A DNA stretch of 64,000 nucleotides from Actinomycetota bacterium (lineage in GTDB: Bacteria > Actinomycetota > Acidimicrobiia > IMCC26256 > PALSA-610): positions 124,001 through 188,000 of the forward strand of contig PLBO01000151.1 in NCBI GenBank assembly GCA_003134555.1, written 5' to 3'. A program made the translations under genes and the position numbers. Of this stretch, positions 16,376 to 27,772 are shown piece by piece (position 1 is the first letter of the stretch; every line of letters begins with the position of its first letter). The notes under the pieces were generated by a model. That model was not told the origin of the DNA. It searched no databases and saw only the letters and a list, made by a program, of their open reading frames with translations.

Positions 16376-16927
16376 ATGAAGGTCTATACGCGCACCGGCG
16401 ACGATGGCACGACGGGTCTCCTGTACGGAGGTCGGGTCGGCAAGGACGAGGTCGGGCCCGAGGCTTACGGAGCCGTCGACGAAGCCGTGAGCGCGTTGGG
16501 ATTGGCCCGGGCCGAGATCGACCCCGATTCGGAGTTCCACGAGATGCTCGTGCAGCTACAGCGCGAGCTGTTCGTCGTCGGCGCCGAGCTCGCGACCGCG
16601 CCGGAGAATCGCGGGAAGCTACAGCCCGAGGTGTCACTCGTAACGGCCGACATGGTGACGCGGTTGGAGCCGATCATCGACGATGTCGCCGGGCGTTTCG
16701 AACCGCCGCGGGAATTCGTGCTGCCCGGCCAGAACTCGGTTGCCGCCGCGCTCGACTTCGCCCGGACTGTGATCAGGCGCGCCGAGCGCGTCACGGTCGC
16801 GGCGACGCGCGTCGGCTGGCTCGGCGCCGAGAGTCAGGTCGTTCCGTATCTCAATCGCCTCGCCGACCTCGTCTACACGCTCTCGCGTTGGCAAGAAGGC
16901 GACTTCCGGCCCTCGCGCAAGCGGTAA
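16376..16927 (+). CDS. PduO-type cob(I)alamin adenosyltransferase
   Basis: The 183-residue protein makes adenosylcobalamin from cob(I)alamin and ATP. It has the N-terminal ATP-binding VYTRTGDDGTTGLLYGG motif, the helical-bundle core ending FVLPGQNSVAAALDFART, and the RRAERV and YLNRLADLVYTLSR segments of the family. It is divergent from metH and 10 bp ahead of pepA. Its product is needed by methylmalonyl-CoA mutase, encoded 5 kb away, whereas MetH uses methylcobalamin. A TAGGCT hexamer lies 11 nt before the ATG. Confidence 0.95.
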   Translation: MKVYTRTGDDGTTGLLYGGRVGKDEVGPEAYGAVDEAVSALGLARAEIDPDSEFHEMLVQLQRELFVVGAELATAPENRGKLQPEVSLVTADMVTRLEPIIDDVAGRFEPPREFVLPGQNSVAAALDFARTVIRRAERVTVAATRVGWLGAESQVVPYLNRLADLVYTLSRWQEGDFRPSRKR

Positions 16928-16937
16928 GGAATCCCTC

Positions 16938-18422
16938 ATGGCACCTACCTTCGAGCTCGTTACACGCGCGCCTGACGCCGACCTGTTCGTCGTACCAGTG
17001 TTCTCCGGCGCGCGGCTCGGTCCGGGCGCGCAGCTCGTCGACGATGCGATCGGCGGAACGCTCGGCGAGTTCATGCAGGAGACCGACTTCGACGGCACGC
17101 GCGGTGAGGTCCTCGCGGTTCCGACCGGCGGCCAGTTGGGTGCGCGCGCCGCGCTCCTCCTCGGGGTGGGCGACGAGGAGACGTTCGACGCGGCCGCTCT
17201 CCGCCGGGCCGGGGCCGTGCTCGCCCGGCGCACGTCGAGGGTCGCCTCGGTCGCGACCACGTTGCTCGATGCGGTCGGTCCCGATGTCGATCGTGGCGTG
17301 GCCGCGCAGGCACTGGCCGAGGGCGTGTGTCTCGGCCGCTACCAGTTCCTGCGCTACAAGTCGGAGGCCAAGGCGTCGCGCCTCGAGCACGTGTTCGTCA
17401 TCTCCCGCGCCGGCGCGAAGGCGCGAGCCGGCCTCGCGCGGGGCGCGCGGATCGCGGAAGCGGTCGCGTGGGCCCGAGACCTGGTCAACGAACCGGCCGC
17501 GGCGAAGTCGCCCGCGGAGGTCGTCGATCTCGCGAAGGTCGTGGCGCGCGCGTCCGGCCTCAAGACGAAGGTCTTCGCGGGCGAGCAACTCGAGCGCGAG
17601 CGGATGGGCGGGGTGCTCGGGGTCGGAAAGGGTTCGGAGCGACCGCCGCGGTTCCTGCGCCTCGAGTACTCGCCGCGGAGCCCGCGCGGAACGCTCGCGC
17701 TCGTCGGCAAGGGCGTCGTGTTCGACTCGGGCGGGCTTTCGCTCAAGACCGCGGGCGGCATGGAGGCGATGAAGACCGACATGTCGGGTGCGGCCGCCGT
17801 GATCGCGGCGATGTCGACGCTGCGCGATCTCGGCGTGAAGGCGCGGGTGATCGGCTACGTGCCACTCGTCGAGAACATGCCGAGTGGCGCGGCGATGCGA
17901 CCCGGCGACGTGCTCACGATGCGCAACGGGAAAACGGTCGAGGTACTCAACACCGACGCCGAGGGCCGGCTGATCCTCGCCGACGCGCTGTCGCTCGCGA
18001 GCGAGGAGGGCGCCGACGCGATCATCGACCTCGCGACCCTCACAGGCGCGGTGACCGTCGCGCTCGGCGACAAGGTTGCGGGCCTCATGGGCAGCCACGA
18101 CGGGTGGGTCGCGCAAGTGAGCGAGGCAGCCGTTCGGTCGGGCGAGCGCGTGTGGCATCTCCCGCTGCCCGACGACTACCGCCGCAATCTCGACTCCGAC
18201 GTCGCCGACCTTCGCAACGTCTCCTCGGGGGGTGGCGCCGGCACGCTGACCGCGGGATTGTTCTTGAAGGAGTTCACCGGTGAAGCACCGTGGGCCCACC
18301 TCGACATCGCCGGCACCGCCCGGTCGTCGTCCGACGACGCGGAGACGTCCAAAGGCGGCACCGGTTACGGCGTGAGGTTGCTGGTCGACCTCGCCTCGAC
18401 GTTCCGCAAACCTTCTCGGTGA
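16938..18422 (+). CDS. pepA: Leucyl aminopeptidase (M17)
   Basis: The 494-residue cytosolic metallo-aminopeptidase has an N-terminal macro-like domain (about 1-170) and an M17 catalytic domain. Catalytic residues are clear: Lys258 and Asp263 in GKGVVFDSGGLSLK, and NTDAEGR at 338-344 with Asp340, Glu342 and Arg344. It follows the adenosyltransferase gene by 10 bp and its stop overlaps the GTG of the blue-copper gene (GTGA). The family acts as a hexameric Leu/Cys-Gly peptidase; nothing here suggests a deviation. Confidence 0.96.
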   Translation: MAPTFELVTRAPDADLFVVPVFSGARLGPGAQLVDDAIGGTLGEFMQETDFDGTRGEVLAVPTGGQLGARAALLLGVGDEETFDAAALRRAGAVLARRTSRVASVATTLLDAVGPDVDRGVAAQALAEGVCLGRYQFLRYKSEAKASRLEHVFVISRAGAKARAGLARGARIAEAVAWARDLVNEPAAAKSPAEVVDLAKVVARASGLKTKVFAGEQLERERMGGVLGVGKGSERPPRFLRLEYSPRSPRGTLALVGKGVVFDSGGLSLKTAGGMEAMKTDMSGAAAVIAAMSTLRDLGVKARVIGYVPLVENMPSGAAMRPGDVLTMRNGKTVEVLNTDAEGRLILADALSLASEEGADAIIDLATLTGAVTVALGDKVAGLMGSHDGWVAQVSEAAVRSGERVWHLPLPDDYRRNLDSDVADLRNVSSGGGAGTLTAGLFLKEFTGEAPWAHLDIAGTARSSSDDAETSKGGTGYGVRLLVDLASTFRKPSR

Positions 18423-18820
18423 AGCGGTCGGTCGCGGTCGTCGCGCTCGTGGCGTGCGCGCTCGCCGGCGCCGCCTCGTGCGGGTCGTCGAGGCCGAAGG
18501 TCACACCGGCTCCGCCCCCGACCGACCTGCGCGGTCACAAGCAGGTCGCGATCGATGCCGTGCTCGATCAGTTCACGCCGGCCGCCGTCATCGTCGACGT
18601 CGGGACGAAGGTGACGTGGACCAACAAGGATGCGATCGCGCACAACGTGGAGAAGTCGGCGGACGCCCTCGACTTCGGCGCGAAGTTCGGGGCCGACGCG
18701 AGCAGGTTCGGCCCGGCACAGACGTACTCGTTCACTTTCGCCAAGGCCGGCACGTTCTTCTACACGTGCACGATCCATACCTTGATGTCCGGCAAGGTCG
18801 AGGTCGTCGCGAAGGCCTAA
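18419..18820 (+). CDS. Plastocyanin-like blue-copper lipoprotein
   Basis: The 133-residue secreted protein has a Lys/Arg start, a hydrophobic segment and a lipobox-like ALAGAASC, so Cys21 is the probable lipidated residue. After a Pro-rich spacer comes a cupredoxin domain with type-1 copper ligands: His in IAHNVE, Cys and His in YTCTIH, and Met in TLMSG. It is probably a small electron carrier on the outer face of the membrane. The GTG start overlaps the pepA stop. Its stop is 3 bp from the end of the convergent rhodanese-MoeB gene. The partner protein cannot be inferred. Confidence 0.88.
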   Translation: MKRSVAVVALVACALAGAASCGSSRPKVTPAPPPTDLRGHKQVAIDAVLDQFTPAAVIVDVGTKVTWTNKDAIAHNVEKSADALDFGAKFGADASRFGPAQTYSFTFAKAGTFFYTCTIHTLMSGKVEVVAKA

Positions 18821-18823
18821 CGG

Positions 18824-20005
<1,182 letters not shown>

Positions 20006-20060
20006 CACAACTCCCCAATGACAGCCCCGGAAGGACACTCCCGACGGCTCTGAGGGCTAA

Positions 20061-20089
20061 ATCCTACCGCGGCGGTCGGATATTCCCAA
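20061..20089 (-). promoter_or_regulatory. Sigma-70-type promoter TTGGGA-N17-TAGGAT for the rhodanese-MoeB gene
   Basis: On the minus strand TTGGGA (20089-20084) and TAGGAT (20066-20061) are separated by 17 bp. The start codon is 56 bp further on and has a good Shine-Dalgarno sequence, so this unit would have a normal leader, unlike many neighbours. Confidence 0.5.
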
Positions 20090-20092
20090 CGG

Positions 20093-20851
20093 TCACACCA
20101 GCGCGACCAGGGCCGGGAGGGCCTCGCCGAGCCGGTCCCGCACGACGACGTCGGCGAGCGGATCGAACGGTGTCTCCTCGGCATTGAGGATCACGAGTCG
20201 AGCCCCGTTGCGCAGCGCGATCTCGGGCAGGCCCGCCGCGGGATACACGGCGAGCGAGGTGCCGATCGCCAGGAACACGTCGGCGCGCCCGGCCGCGACC
20301 TGCGAACGCTGCAGGTCGGCCGCGACGAGGTTCTCGCCGAAGCTGATCGTCGCCGACTTGAGGATGCCACCGCAGTGCGTGCAGCGCGGGTCGTCCTCGC
20401 CGGCGCGGACGCGTTCGAGCGTCTCGTGCATCGGCCCCCGCCAGTCGCACGACATGCACTTGGCGTCGCGCACGTTGCCGTGGATCTCGATCACGATTTC
20501 CTGCGACTGTCCGGCCGCGTGGTGCAACCCGTCGACGTTCTGGGTCACGAGGGCGTGCAGCTTGTCCTTGTGTTCGAGCGCGACGAGCGCGTGGTGCGCA
20601 GCATTGGGCGCGGCCGTCCACATCTCGCTGTTGACACGGTTCTGCCAGGCCTGGCGGCGGACCGCCGGATCCGACATGTAGTACTGCAGCGTCGCGGTCT
20701 TCTCCGCCGCGGGGTTCTTCGTCCAGATGCCCTGCGGCCCGCGGAAATCGGGGATACCCGACTCGGTGGAGATGCCGGCGCCGGTCAGGACCGTCACGTG
20801 GCGCGCGTTGTGCAGCCAAGTGGCGACCTTGTCGAGCTCGGCCCCGGGCAT
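20093..20851 (-). CDS. Sir2-family NAD-dependent protein deacylase
   Basis: The 252-residue sirtuin removes acyl groups from lysine using NAD. It shows GAGISTESGIPDFRG for NAD binding, the TQNVDGLH motif, the catalytic His in EIHGNV, and a four-Cys zinc site (CMSC and CTHC). The start at 20851 was chosen because the upstream frame overlaps an unrelated gene. The late class-III residues for desuccinylase activity (Tyr-x2-Arg) are not obvious, so a general deacetylase is more likely. Targets are unknown; acyl-CoA synthetases are common sirtuin substrates in actinobacteria. Confidence 0.93.
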   Translation of the reverse strand: MPGAELDKVATWLHNARHVTVLTGAGISTESGIPDFRGPQGIWTKNPAAEKTATLQYYMSDPAVRRQAWQNRVNSEMWTAAPNAAHHALVALEHKDKLHALVTQNVDGLHHAAGQSQEIVIEIHGNVRDAKCMSCDWRGPMHETLERVRAGEDDPRCTHCGGILKSATISFGENLVAADLQRSQVAAGRADVFLAIGTSLAVYPAAGLPEIALRNGARLVILNAEETPFDPLADVVVRDRLGEALPALVALV

Positions 20852-20918
20852 AGGGGTTCGAGGATATTCGCAGCGGGGCGGGGCGCACCCCACGGCGGCG
20901 CCCCGCCCCGGCGATGCG

Positions 20919-21527
20919 CTACCGGCGGGGGGCGGGTGCCGGCAACGACTCTTCGTTCGTGGCCAGTGCTTGTTCGCGCGCCCAGCGGACGGCTTCGTGC
21001 GCGAGCGCGGGATGGAATCCGCCCGCGTGCAGAGCGCGCTCGACCGCGTCGATCGGTTCGTCCTGCGCGAGCAGGGTGAGCGCGAACCGGCGGGCCCGGC
21101 GCCGGGCGATGTCGACCGGCTTCGTCGCTTGCTCTTCGATCCATTCCGCGTGTTGTGCCTGCAAGCCGGTCGGCAGGCGGCGTACGTGGCGCCGGTGCAC
21201 GGGCGGCAACGTGCGGCGAACTGCGACGGTGGTGTCGCCGTCGGAGCAGGCGAGCTCGAACTGCTGGAGACGGGTGAGGCTGCGGATGAGCGGCGACTGC
21301 TGTCCCTCACGCGGCCCGAGCCCGAGGGCCGCCGCGGTGTCGGCCACCGGCAGGTCGACACCCTTGGGATTGCGGTCGAAGCGGTCGGCCAGGTGGCGCA
21401 GGAGCAGCAACGCGGTCGGCCCGAGCGTGGGAAGCCAGAACGTCTCGACGTACCAACTCCGCGGGTCGTGGCCGATCGCGTCGAGGACCGGGTCGGGCCA
21501 GGGCATTACCCGGATCGCACCGGTCAT
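20919..21527 (-). CDS. Conserved hypothetical protein, 202 residues
   Basis: I do not recognise a named family. The protein opens with a Trp-rich stretch (WPDPVLDAIGHDPRSWYVETFWLPTLG, quoted in part as DPRSWYVETFWLPTLG), followed by helices resembling a winged-helix fold (PTALLLLRHLADRF, then DTAAALGLG). An Arg-rich middle (PPVHRRHVRRLPTGLQ) and a helical C-terminus follow. It has a clear Shine-Dalgarno sequence (GGAGGAATGCG before the ATG) and lies downstream of a pair of 10-bp-spaced repeats. A role in DNA binding is possible but unproven. Confidence 0.75.
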   Translation of the reverse strand: MTGAIRVMPWPDPVLDAIGHDPRSWYVETFWLPTLGPTALLLLRHLADRFDRNPKGVDLPVADTAAALGLGPREGQQSPLIRSLTRLQQFELACSDGDTTVAVRRTLPPVHRRHVRRLPTGLQAQHAEWIEEQATKPVDIARRRARRFALTLLAQDEPIDAVERALHAGGFHPALAHEAVRWAREQALATNEESLPAPAPRR

Positions 21528-21562
21528 CGCATTCCTCCATGGGGTCAGAGATCACGTCAAGT

Positions 21563-21579
21563 TGTCTAAAGATGTCTAA
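21563..21579. promoter_or_regulatory. Direct repeats TGTCTAA with 10-bp spacing
   Basis: Two identical heptamers TGTCTAA lie at 21563-21569 and 21573-21579, one helical turn apart (TTAGACA on the other strand). They sit 36-52 bp upstream of the 202-residue protein gene, inside a relatively AT-rich patch. The layout suits a tandem-binding regulator; which one is unknown. Confidence 0.5.
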
Positions 21580-21672
21580 CACGGCTCACGTGAAGTGCGC
21601 AAGGGGTCCGAGTCGATCCGCGGATTGCGCGACGCCTTCCGTCGCAGTGCGCGGGAAGGCGCTCGACGTGGG

Positions 21673-21678
21673 TACCGT
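21673..21678 (+). promoter_or_regulatory. -10 hexamer TACCGT of the small zinc-ribbon gene
   Basis: TACCGT is followed by 6 nt and the ATG at 21685, with no Shine-Dalgarno sequence, predicting a leaderless transcript. Confidence 0.5.
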
Positions 21679-21684
21679 CAGCAC

Positions 21685-21849
21685 ATGAAAAAGGAACGCG
21701 CCACGTACGTCGTGTGTGACCAGTGCCAGAGCTTGTTCAAGGCGGGCACGTTCAAGGACGGCACGACGCCGACCGCTTGTCCCCCGTGTCGCGTGGGCGT
21801 CGACCCCGCCGGGCAGACGGTCACCATCGATACCGAGTCGCGCTTCTAG
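21685..21849 (+). CDS. Small zinc-ribbon protein, 54 residues
   Basis: A 54-residue protein with two Cys pairs, CDQC and CPPC, about 24 residues apart, forming a probable zinc ribbon, and a short acidic C-terminus. The frame stays open 30 codons upstream, but the chosen ATG is better placed relative to the -10 hexamer. Function is unknown; such proteins are often accessory factors. It precedes the methylmalonyl-CoA mutase gene by 60 bp. Confidence 0.7.
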   Translation: MKKERATYVVCDQCQSLFKAGTFKDGTTPTACPPCRVGVDPAGQTVTIDTESRF

Positions 21850-21909
21850 CGGTATCGAACCGGGGCGCGACTTCTCGGCCTGGGTCATGTCCGTGGTTCA
21901 CTAATCAAC

Positions 21910-24048
<2,139 letters not shown>

Positions 24049-24061
24049 TCACCTCGTTGCC

Positions 24062-25027
24062 GTGACCGCGCTCGCCGACGCGGTGCGCGCCGGCGACCGT
24101 CGCTCGCTCGCCCGGGCGATCACGCTCGTGGAATCGACCCGCGTCGATCACCGCGACGAGGCGGCCGCGCTCCTCGACGAGCTGCTGCCTTCGACCGGCG
24201 GCGCGACGCGGGTCGGGATCAGCGGCGCGCCCGGCGCGGGGAAGTCGACGTTCGTCGAAGCCCTCGGTCTGAATCTCGTCGACGCCGGTCACGAGGTCGC
24301 GGTGCTCGCGGTCGACCCGTCGAGCACGCTCGGCGGCGGCTCGATCCTCGGGGACAAGACGCGCATGGAGCAGCTGTCGCGCGCGCCGCACGCGTTCATC
24401 CGACCGTCGCCGTCGGGAGGGACCCTCGGCGGTGTGGCGCGGCGTACGCGCGAGGCGATGCTCGTCTGCGAGGCCGCGGGTTTCGACGTCGTGCTCGTCG
24501 AGACCGTGGGCGTCGGGCAATCGGAGGTTGCGGTCGCGGGCATAGTCGACGTCTTCTTGTTGCTGCTCGCGCCGGGCGCGGGCGACGAGCTCCAGGGCGT
24601 CAAGCGCGGGATCGTCGAGCTCGCCGATCTCGTGGTAGTCAACAAGGCCGATGGCGCCCTGGCCGATCTCGCCCGCCATACCGCGAGCGATTACGGGCAC
24701 GCCCTCCATCTGCTGCGTCCGCACACCGAAGGTTGGTCGGCGCGCGTCCTGACGTGCTCCGCGCTTCAAGGCGTTGGTATCGACGAAGTGTGGACCGTCG
24801 TCGAGGAGTTCATGGCCGCGGCCCGTGCATCGGGCGGCCTTTCTCGCCGGCGCGGAGAGCAGGCACGGGAATGGATGTGGTCCGAGGTCAGCGAGACGGT
24901 GCTCGAGCGATTGCGGTCTGATGCGCGGGTGCGCGCCGATCTCGACACCCTCGAGGCCGACGTCGTCGCGGGCCGTACGTCGCCGACCGCGGCGGCGCGC
25001 CTCCTGCTCGACCGTTTCTCCGCGTGA
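24062..25027 (+). CDS. meaB: MeaB-type G-protein chaperone of methylmalonyl-CoA mutase
   Basis: The 321-residue P-loop GTPase loads and protects the B12 cofactor of methylmalonyl-CoA mutase. It has the P-loop GAPGAGKST, the DPSSTLGGGSILGDKTRM switch segment, ETVGVGQSE, the NKAD specificity motif, and a C-terminal dimerisation helix. The GTG at 24062 is the first plausible start after the mutase stop. Its 3' end is 10 bp from the convergent NTF2-like gene. Confidence 0.95.
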   Translation: MTALADAVRAGDRRSLARAITLVESTRVDHRDEAAALLDELLPSTGGATRVGISGAPGAGKSTFVEALGLNLVDAGHEVAVLAVDPSSTLGGGSILGDKTRMEQLSRAPHAFIRPSPSGGTLGGVARRTREAMLVCEAAGFDVVLVETVGVGQSEVAVAGIVDVFLLLLAPGAGDELQGVKRGIVELADLVVVNKADGALADLARHTASDYGHALHLLRPHTEGWSARVLTCSALQGVGIDEVWTVVEEFMAAARASGGLSRRRGEQAREWMWSEVSETVLERLRSDARVRADLDTLEADVVAGRTSPTAAARLLLDRFSA

Positions 25028-25037
25028 CCGGCAGCGA

Positions 25038-25442
25038 CTACTCGGATTGCCAGAACGCGTCGAACGCGTACTGATCGGAGTAGTGCCCCCGCACCTCGGC
25101 GATGCGTCCGTCCTCCATCCGGATGAGCTGGCAACCGGTGACGTCGAGGCGCCGGCCGTCGCGCTCGGCGGTCGCATGTTGGATCGCGACGACGTAGTCG
25201 ACACCGACCGCCACGTCGATCAGGCCCGCGCGCAACGTACCGCCCGACAGCGGCCCCACCTTGGCCAGGAAGTCGTCGCGGATCGCGTCCCAACCGCGAT
25301 GCTCGCCGGCGATCGCGCCCCGGCCCGGCAAATGCCAGACTGCGTCCGGCGTGAAACATGCCCGGACGGTCTCGAAGTCGCGGTCGGCGAACGCGGCATA
25401 GAAACGCCGGACTGTCTCGACGTCGCTCTCGCTGATGGTCAT
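25038..25442 (-). CDS. NTF2/SnoaL-like fold protein
   Basis: The 134-residue protein shows the cone-shaped NTF2-like pattern: an N-terminal helix (VETVRRFYAAFADRDFETVR), a strand with PDAVWHLPGRG, and the C-terminal RMEDGRIAEVRGHYSDQYAFDAFW. Such proteins are isomerases, cyclases or carriers for small hydrophobic molecules; the exact role is unknown. The ATG has GGAGC upstream. It is the second gene after the APH-like kinase, 10 bp away. Confidence 0.85.
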   Translation of the reverse strand: MTISESDVETVRRFYAAFADRDFETVRACFTPDAVWHLPGRGAIAGEHRGWDAIRDDFLAKVGPLSGGTLRAGLIDVAVGVDYVVAIQHATAERDGRRLDVTGCQLIRMEDGRIAEVRGHYSDQYAFDAFWQSE

Positions 25443-25452
25443 CGATGCTCCT

Positions 25453-26241
25453 TCATTCGAGCGCGTTCCGGAACTTCTCTCGGTGCTCGAGCCACCAGCG
25501 GTGGCGCCGGTCGAAGCGTTCTGCGCCGCCCATCTCGTTCCACATCGTGATGAAGTTGGGGTCGCCGGCGTCGACCCGGCGCCGCACGAAGTCACCACGG
25601 CGAGCGATCGTGTCCGACAAGATCTCGACGAGACCGCGGCGCGACGTGTCGTCGAGCCCGTACGCGTCGGCTACCAATCGCAGCCGCGCCGGCCGGTCGG
25701 CGGGCTGCCAACCGAGGCGGGCGGCGTTGACGTCGTCGTCGACGGGGACGCACATGCGGGCCATCTGCGCGACGTCGTACACCGTTCGGCCGGGAGCGGC
25801 GAAGTCGAAGTCGAGCAATCCGACCGCGACCCCTTCGCGGAACACGACGTTCTCGAGGCAGACGTCGTTGTGGCAGACGATCGGCCCACCCGCGGGGTCG
25901 GCCATCTCGTCGCTCCACGTCGATCCGGCGGCGTCGAAAGATCGGGACGCGTCGTGGAACCGTCGCATCAGTACCGCGAGCGACACGAGCGCGGCGTCGA
26001 GTTGCACCCAGGCTGGATACGGCGGGAGCGGAACGTCGCCTTCGATGAAGACGAGTCGTTCTCGCCCGTCGCCGTCGATGCCGACCGGCGCCGACGCGGC
26101 CTCGAACCCGGCGCGGCGCAGCTCCGACAAGAAGCGATGGATCGAGGGGGAGTGCGGGTTCGACGGCCGCCGGACTTCGTCGCCGACCCTCGTCACGCTC
26201 CCGGCGTTCGCGACTCCACCCGCCAGCGGTTCCTCGTCCAC
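25453..26241 (-). CDS. Aminoglycoside phosphotransferase-family kinase
   Basis: The 262-residue protein has the APH fold's catalytic loop as CHNDVCLENVVF (HxDxxxxN) and the metal-binding GLLDFDFAAPG. The N-lobe is shortened and a canonical Lys is not obvious. Such enzymes phosphorylate diverse small molecules, and many homologues have nothing to do with antibiotics, so no resistance phenotype should be assumed. It starts with GTG; no clear ribosome-binding site is visible. Confidence 0.85.
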   Translation of the reverse strand: MDEEPLAGGVANAGSVTRVGDEVRRPSNPHSPSIHRFLSELRRAGFEAASAPVGIDGDGRERLVFIEGDVPLPPYPAWVQLDAALVSLAVLMRRFHDASRSFDAAGSTWSDEMADPAGGPIVCHNDVCLENVVFREGVAVGLLDFDFAAPGRTVYDVAQMARMCVPVDDDVNAARLGWQPADRPARLRLVADAYGLDDTSRRGLVEILSDTIARRGDFVRRRVDAGDPNFITMWNEMGGAERFDRRHRWWLEHREKFRNALE

Positions 26242-26275
26242 CAGCCCAGTCTGGCTGTTGGTGCGAAGTTACTGG

Positions 26276-26500
26276 TCAGCTGGCCTTGCGGATCGGTTCG
26301 GGCTGCTTCGGTTGGGGCGGGCGCGCCCGCCGGAGCACCTCGCGGGCCTCTGCGACCCCGAGGCGACCGACCGATCGCGTGCGCTCGTCGAGCTGCCAGT
26401 CGGGTCGGGCGGACCTGGATCCGCCGAATCCGCCGGGCAGCAACCGCAGCTGGCTCTCGCCGATCTCCTTCTCGCTGGTTGTCCTACTCCGCGCGCTCAT
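26276..26500 (-). CDS. Small basic hypothetical protein, 74 residues
   Basis: A 74-residue Arg- and Pro-rich protein without recognisable motifs (start MSARSRTTSEKEIGESQLRL). An AAGGAGA lies 10 nt before the ATG, which favours a real gene. It is 34 bp upstream of the APH-like kinase on the same strand. Confidence 0.5.
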   Translation of the reverse strand: MSARSRTTSEKEIGESQLRLLPGGFGGSRSARPDWQLDERTRSVGRLGVAEAREVLRRARPPQPKQPEPIRKAS

Positions 26501-26590
26501 GATTGAAGTATCTCCTTCGAGTGTGACAACAACACCCGTCGGAGGTCTCGAACGCCCGGGCCGGAGGTCCTGTTCCCCGGGTCGCCGTCA

Positions 26591-26596
26591 TAGCCT
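26591..26596 (+). promoter_or_regulatory. -10 hexamer TAGCCT of the cysteine desulfurase gene
   Basis: TAGCCT, 6 nt, then GTG at 26603. No Shine-Dalgarno sequence is present, so a leaderless start is predicted. Confidence 0.55.
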
Positions 26597-26602
26597 GGTC
26601 AC

Positions 26603-27772
26603 GTGCCCGACCGCGCCGATCACGTCTACCTCGACCACGCGGCCTCGACGCCGATGCGGCCCGAAGCGATCGCCGCGATGGCGCCGTTCCTCGCCGATCA
26701 CCCGGGGAACCCGTCGGGCGGCCATGGCGCGGCGCGCGCCACGAAGACCGCGCTCGAAGAGGCGCGTGAGACGGTCGCCGCGGTCTGCGGTTGCCGTCCG
26801 CACGAGGTCGTCTTCACCGGCGGCGGGAGCGAGGGCGACAACCTGGCGATCAAGGGCGCGGCGTGGGCGGCGCGGGCGAATGATCCGACGCTCGACAGTG
26901 TCGTAACGAGCGGGATCGAGCACAAGGCGGTGCTCGGCGCGTGCGACCGGCTGGAACGCGAGGGGTTTCGGGTCGTTCGGGTGCCGGCGAACGGTGACGG
27001 CGTGGTCGACGTCGATGCCCTGGCCGGCGTGCTCGACGAGCACACCGCAGTGGTGTCGGTGATGCTCGTCAACAACGAGACCGGCGTGCGTCAACCCGTC
27101 GAGGAGATCGCGCGCCTCGTGCGCGATCGCGCGCCGCGAGCCGTCGTGCACACCGACGCGGTACAGGCGCCGCAATGGCTCGATCTCGCGGCGGCCACTG
27201 CCGATGTCTCGCTGGTCGCGATCTCGGGACACAAGTTCGGCGGCCCGAAGGGCGTCGGGGCGCTGATCGTGCGCGACGGAACCGAGCTCGTGCCGCTCGT
27301 CGAGGGCGGCGGTCACGAACGCGGTTTGCGCGCTGGCACGCAGAACGTGCCCGGGATCGTCGCGATCGCCACTGCACTGCTCGTCACGCACAGGCGACGC
27401 GCCGACGAGACCGCACGCATCGCCACCTTGCGCGACGAGCTCGAAGCCGGACTGGCCGCGCAGGTTTCGGGCTTCTCGGTCAACGGCGCGTCGGCTTCGC
27501 GCGTCGCCGGCATCCTGCATGGCACCTTCGACGGAGTCGAAGCCGAGACGTTGCTCCTCGCCCTCGACCAGCAGGGCGTCATGGCTGCATCGGGATCTGC
27601 GTGCAGCTCCGGCGCGGTCGACCCGTCGCACGTCCTGCTCGCCATGGGCATGCCGCGCGAGCGGGCGCTCTCGTCGGTCCGGTTCTCCCTCGGCTACGCG
27701 TCGACGCGCGCCGACGTCGACGCCGCGCTCGCGATCGTCCCCGAGGTTGTCGCCAAGCTGCGGATCACCTGA
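26603..27772 (+). CDS. iscS: Cysteine desulfurase (IscS/NifS type)
   Basis: The 389-residue PLP enzyme releases sulfur from cysteine. It shows the N-terminal YLDHAASTP, the PLP-lysine in SGHKFGGPKG, HTDAVQA, and the mobile active-site Cys in SGSACSSG. Its partner next door is mnmA, which needs persulfide sulfur for tRNA 2-thiouridine, joined by a TGATG overlap. The same pair precedes the MetE-like gene and ligA in mycobacteria, so the synteny is conserved. Confidence 0.95.
   Translation: MPDRADHVYLDHAASTPMRPEAIAAMAPFLADHPGNPSGGHGAARATKTALEEARETVAAVCGCRPHEVVFTGGGSEGDNLAIKGAAWAARANDPTLDSVVTSGIEHKAVLGACDRLEREGFRVVRVPANGDGVVDVDALAGVLDEHTAVVSVMLVNNETGVRQPVEEIARLVRDRAPRAVVHTDAVQAPQWLDLAAATADVSLVAISGHKFGGPKGVGALIVRDGTELVPLVEGGGHERGLRAGTQNVPGIVAIATALLVTHRRRADETARIATLRDELEAGLAAQVSGFSVNGASASRVAGILHGTFDGVEAETLLLALDQQGVMAASGSACSSGAVDPSHVLLAMGMPRERALSSVRFSLGYASTRADVDAALAIVPEVVAKLRIT

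Noticed and set aside
24062..25027. MeaB-like gene as an arginine/ornithine transport kinase (ArgK)
   Set aside because: The adjacent single-chain methylmalonyl-CoA mutase gene and the G-protein motifs identify the cofactor chaperone.
25453..26241. APH-like and ANT-like genes as an antibiotic resistance island
   Set aside because: Both families are common in environmental bacteria with other substrates. They are 16 kb apart, with no mobile signatures nearby.
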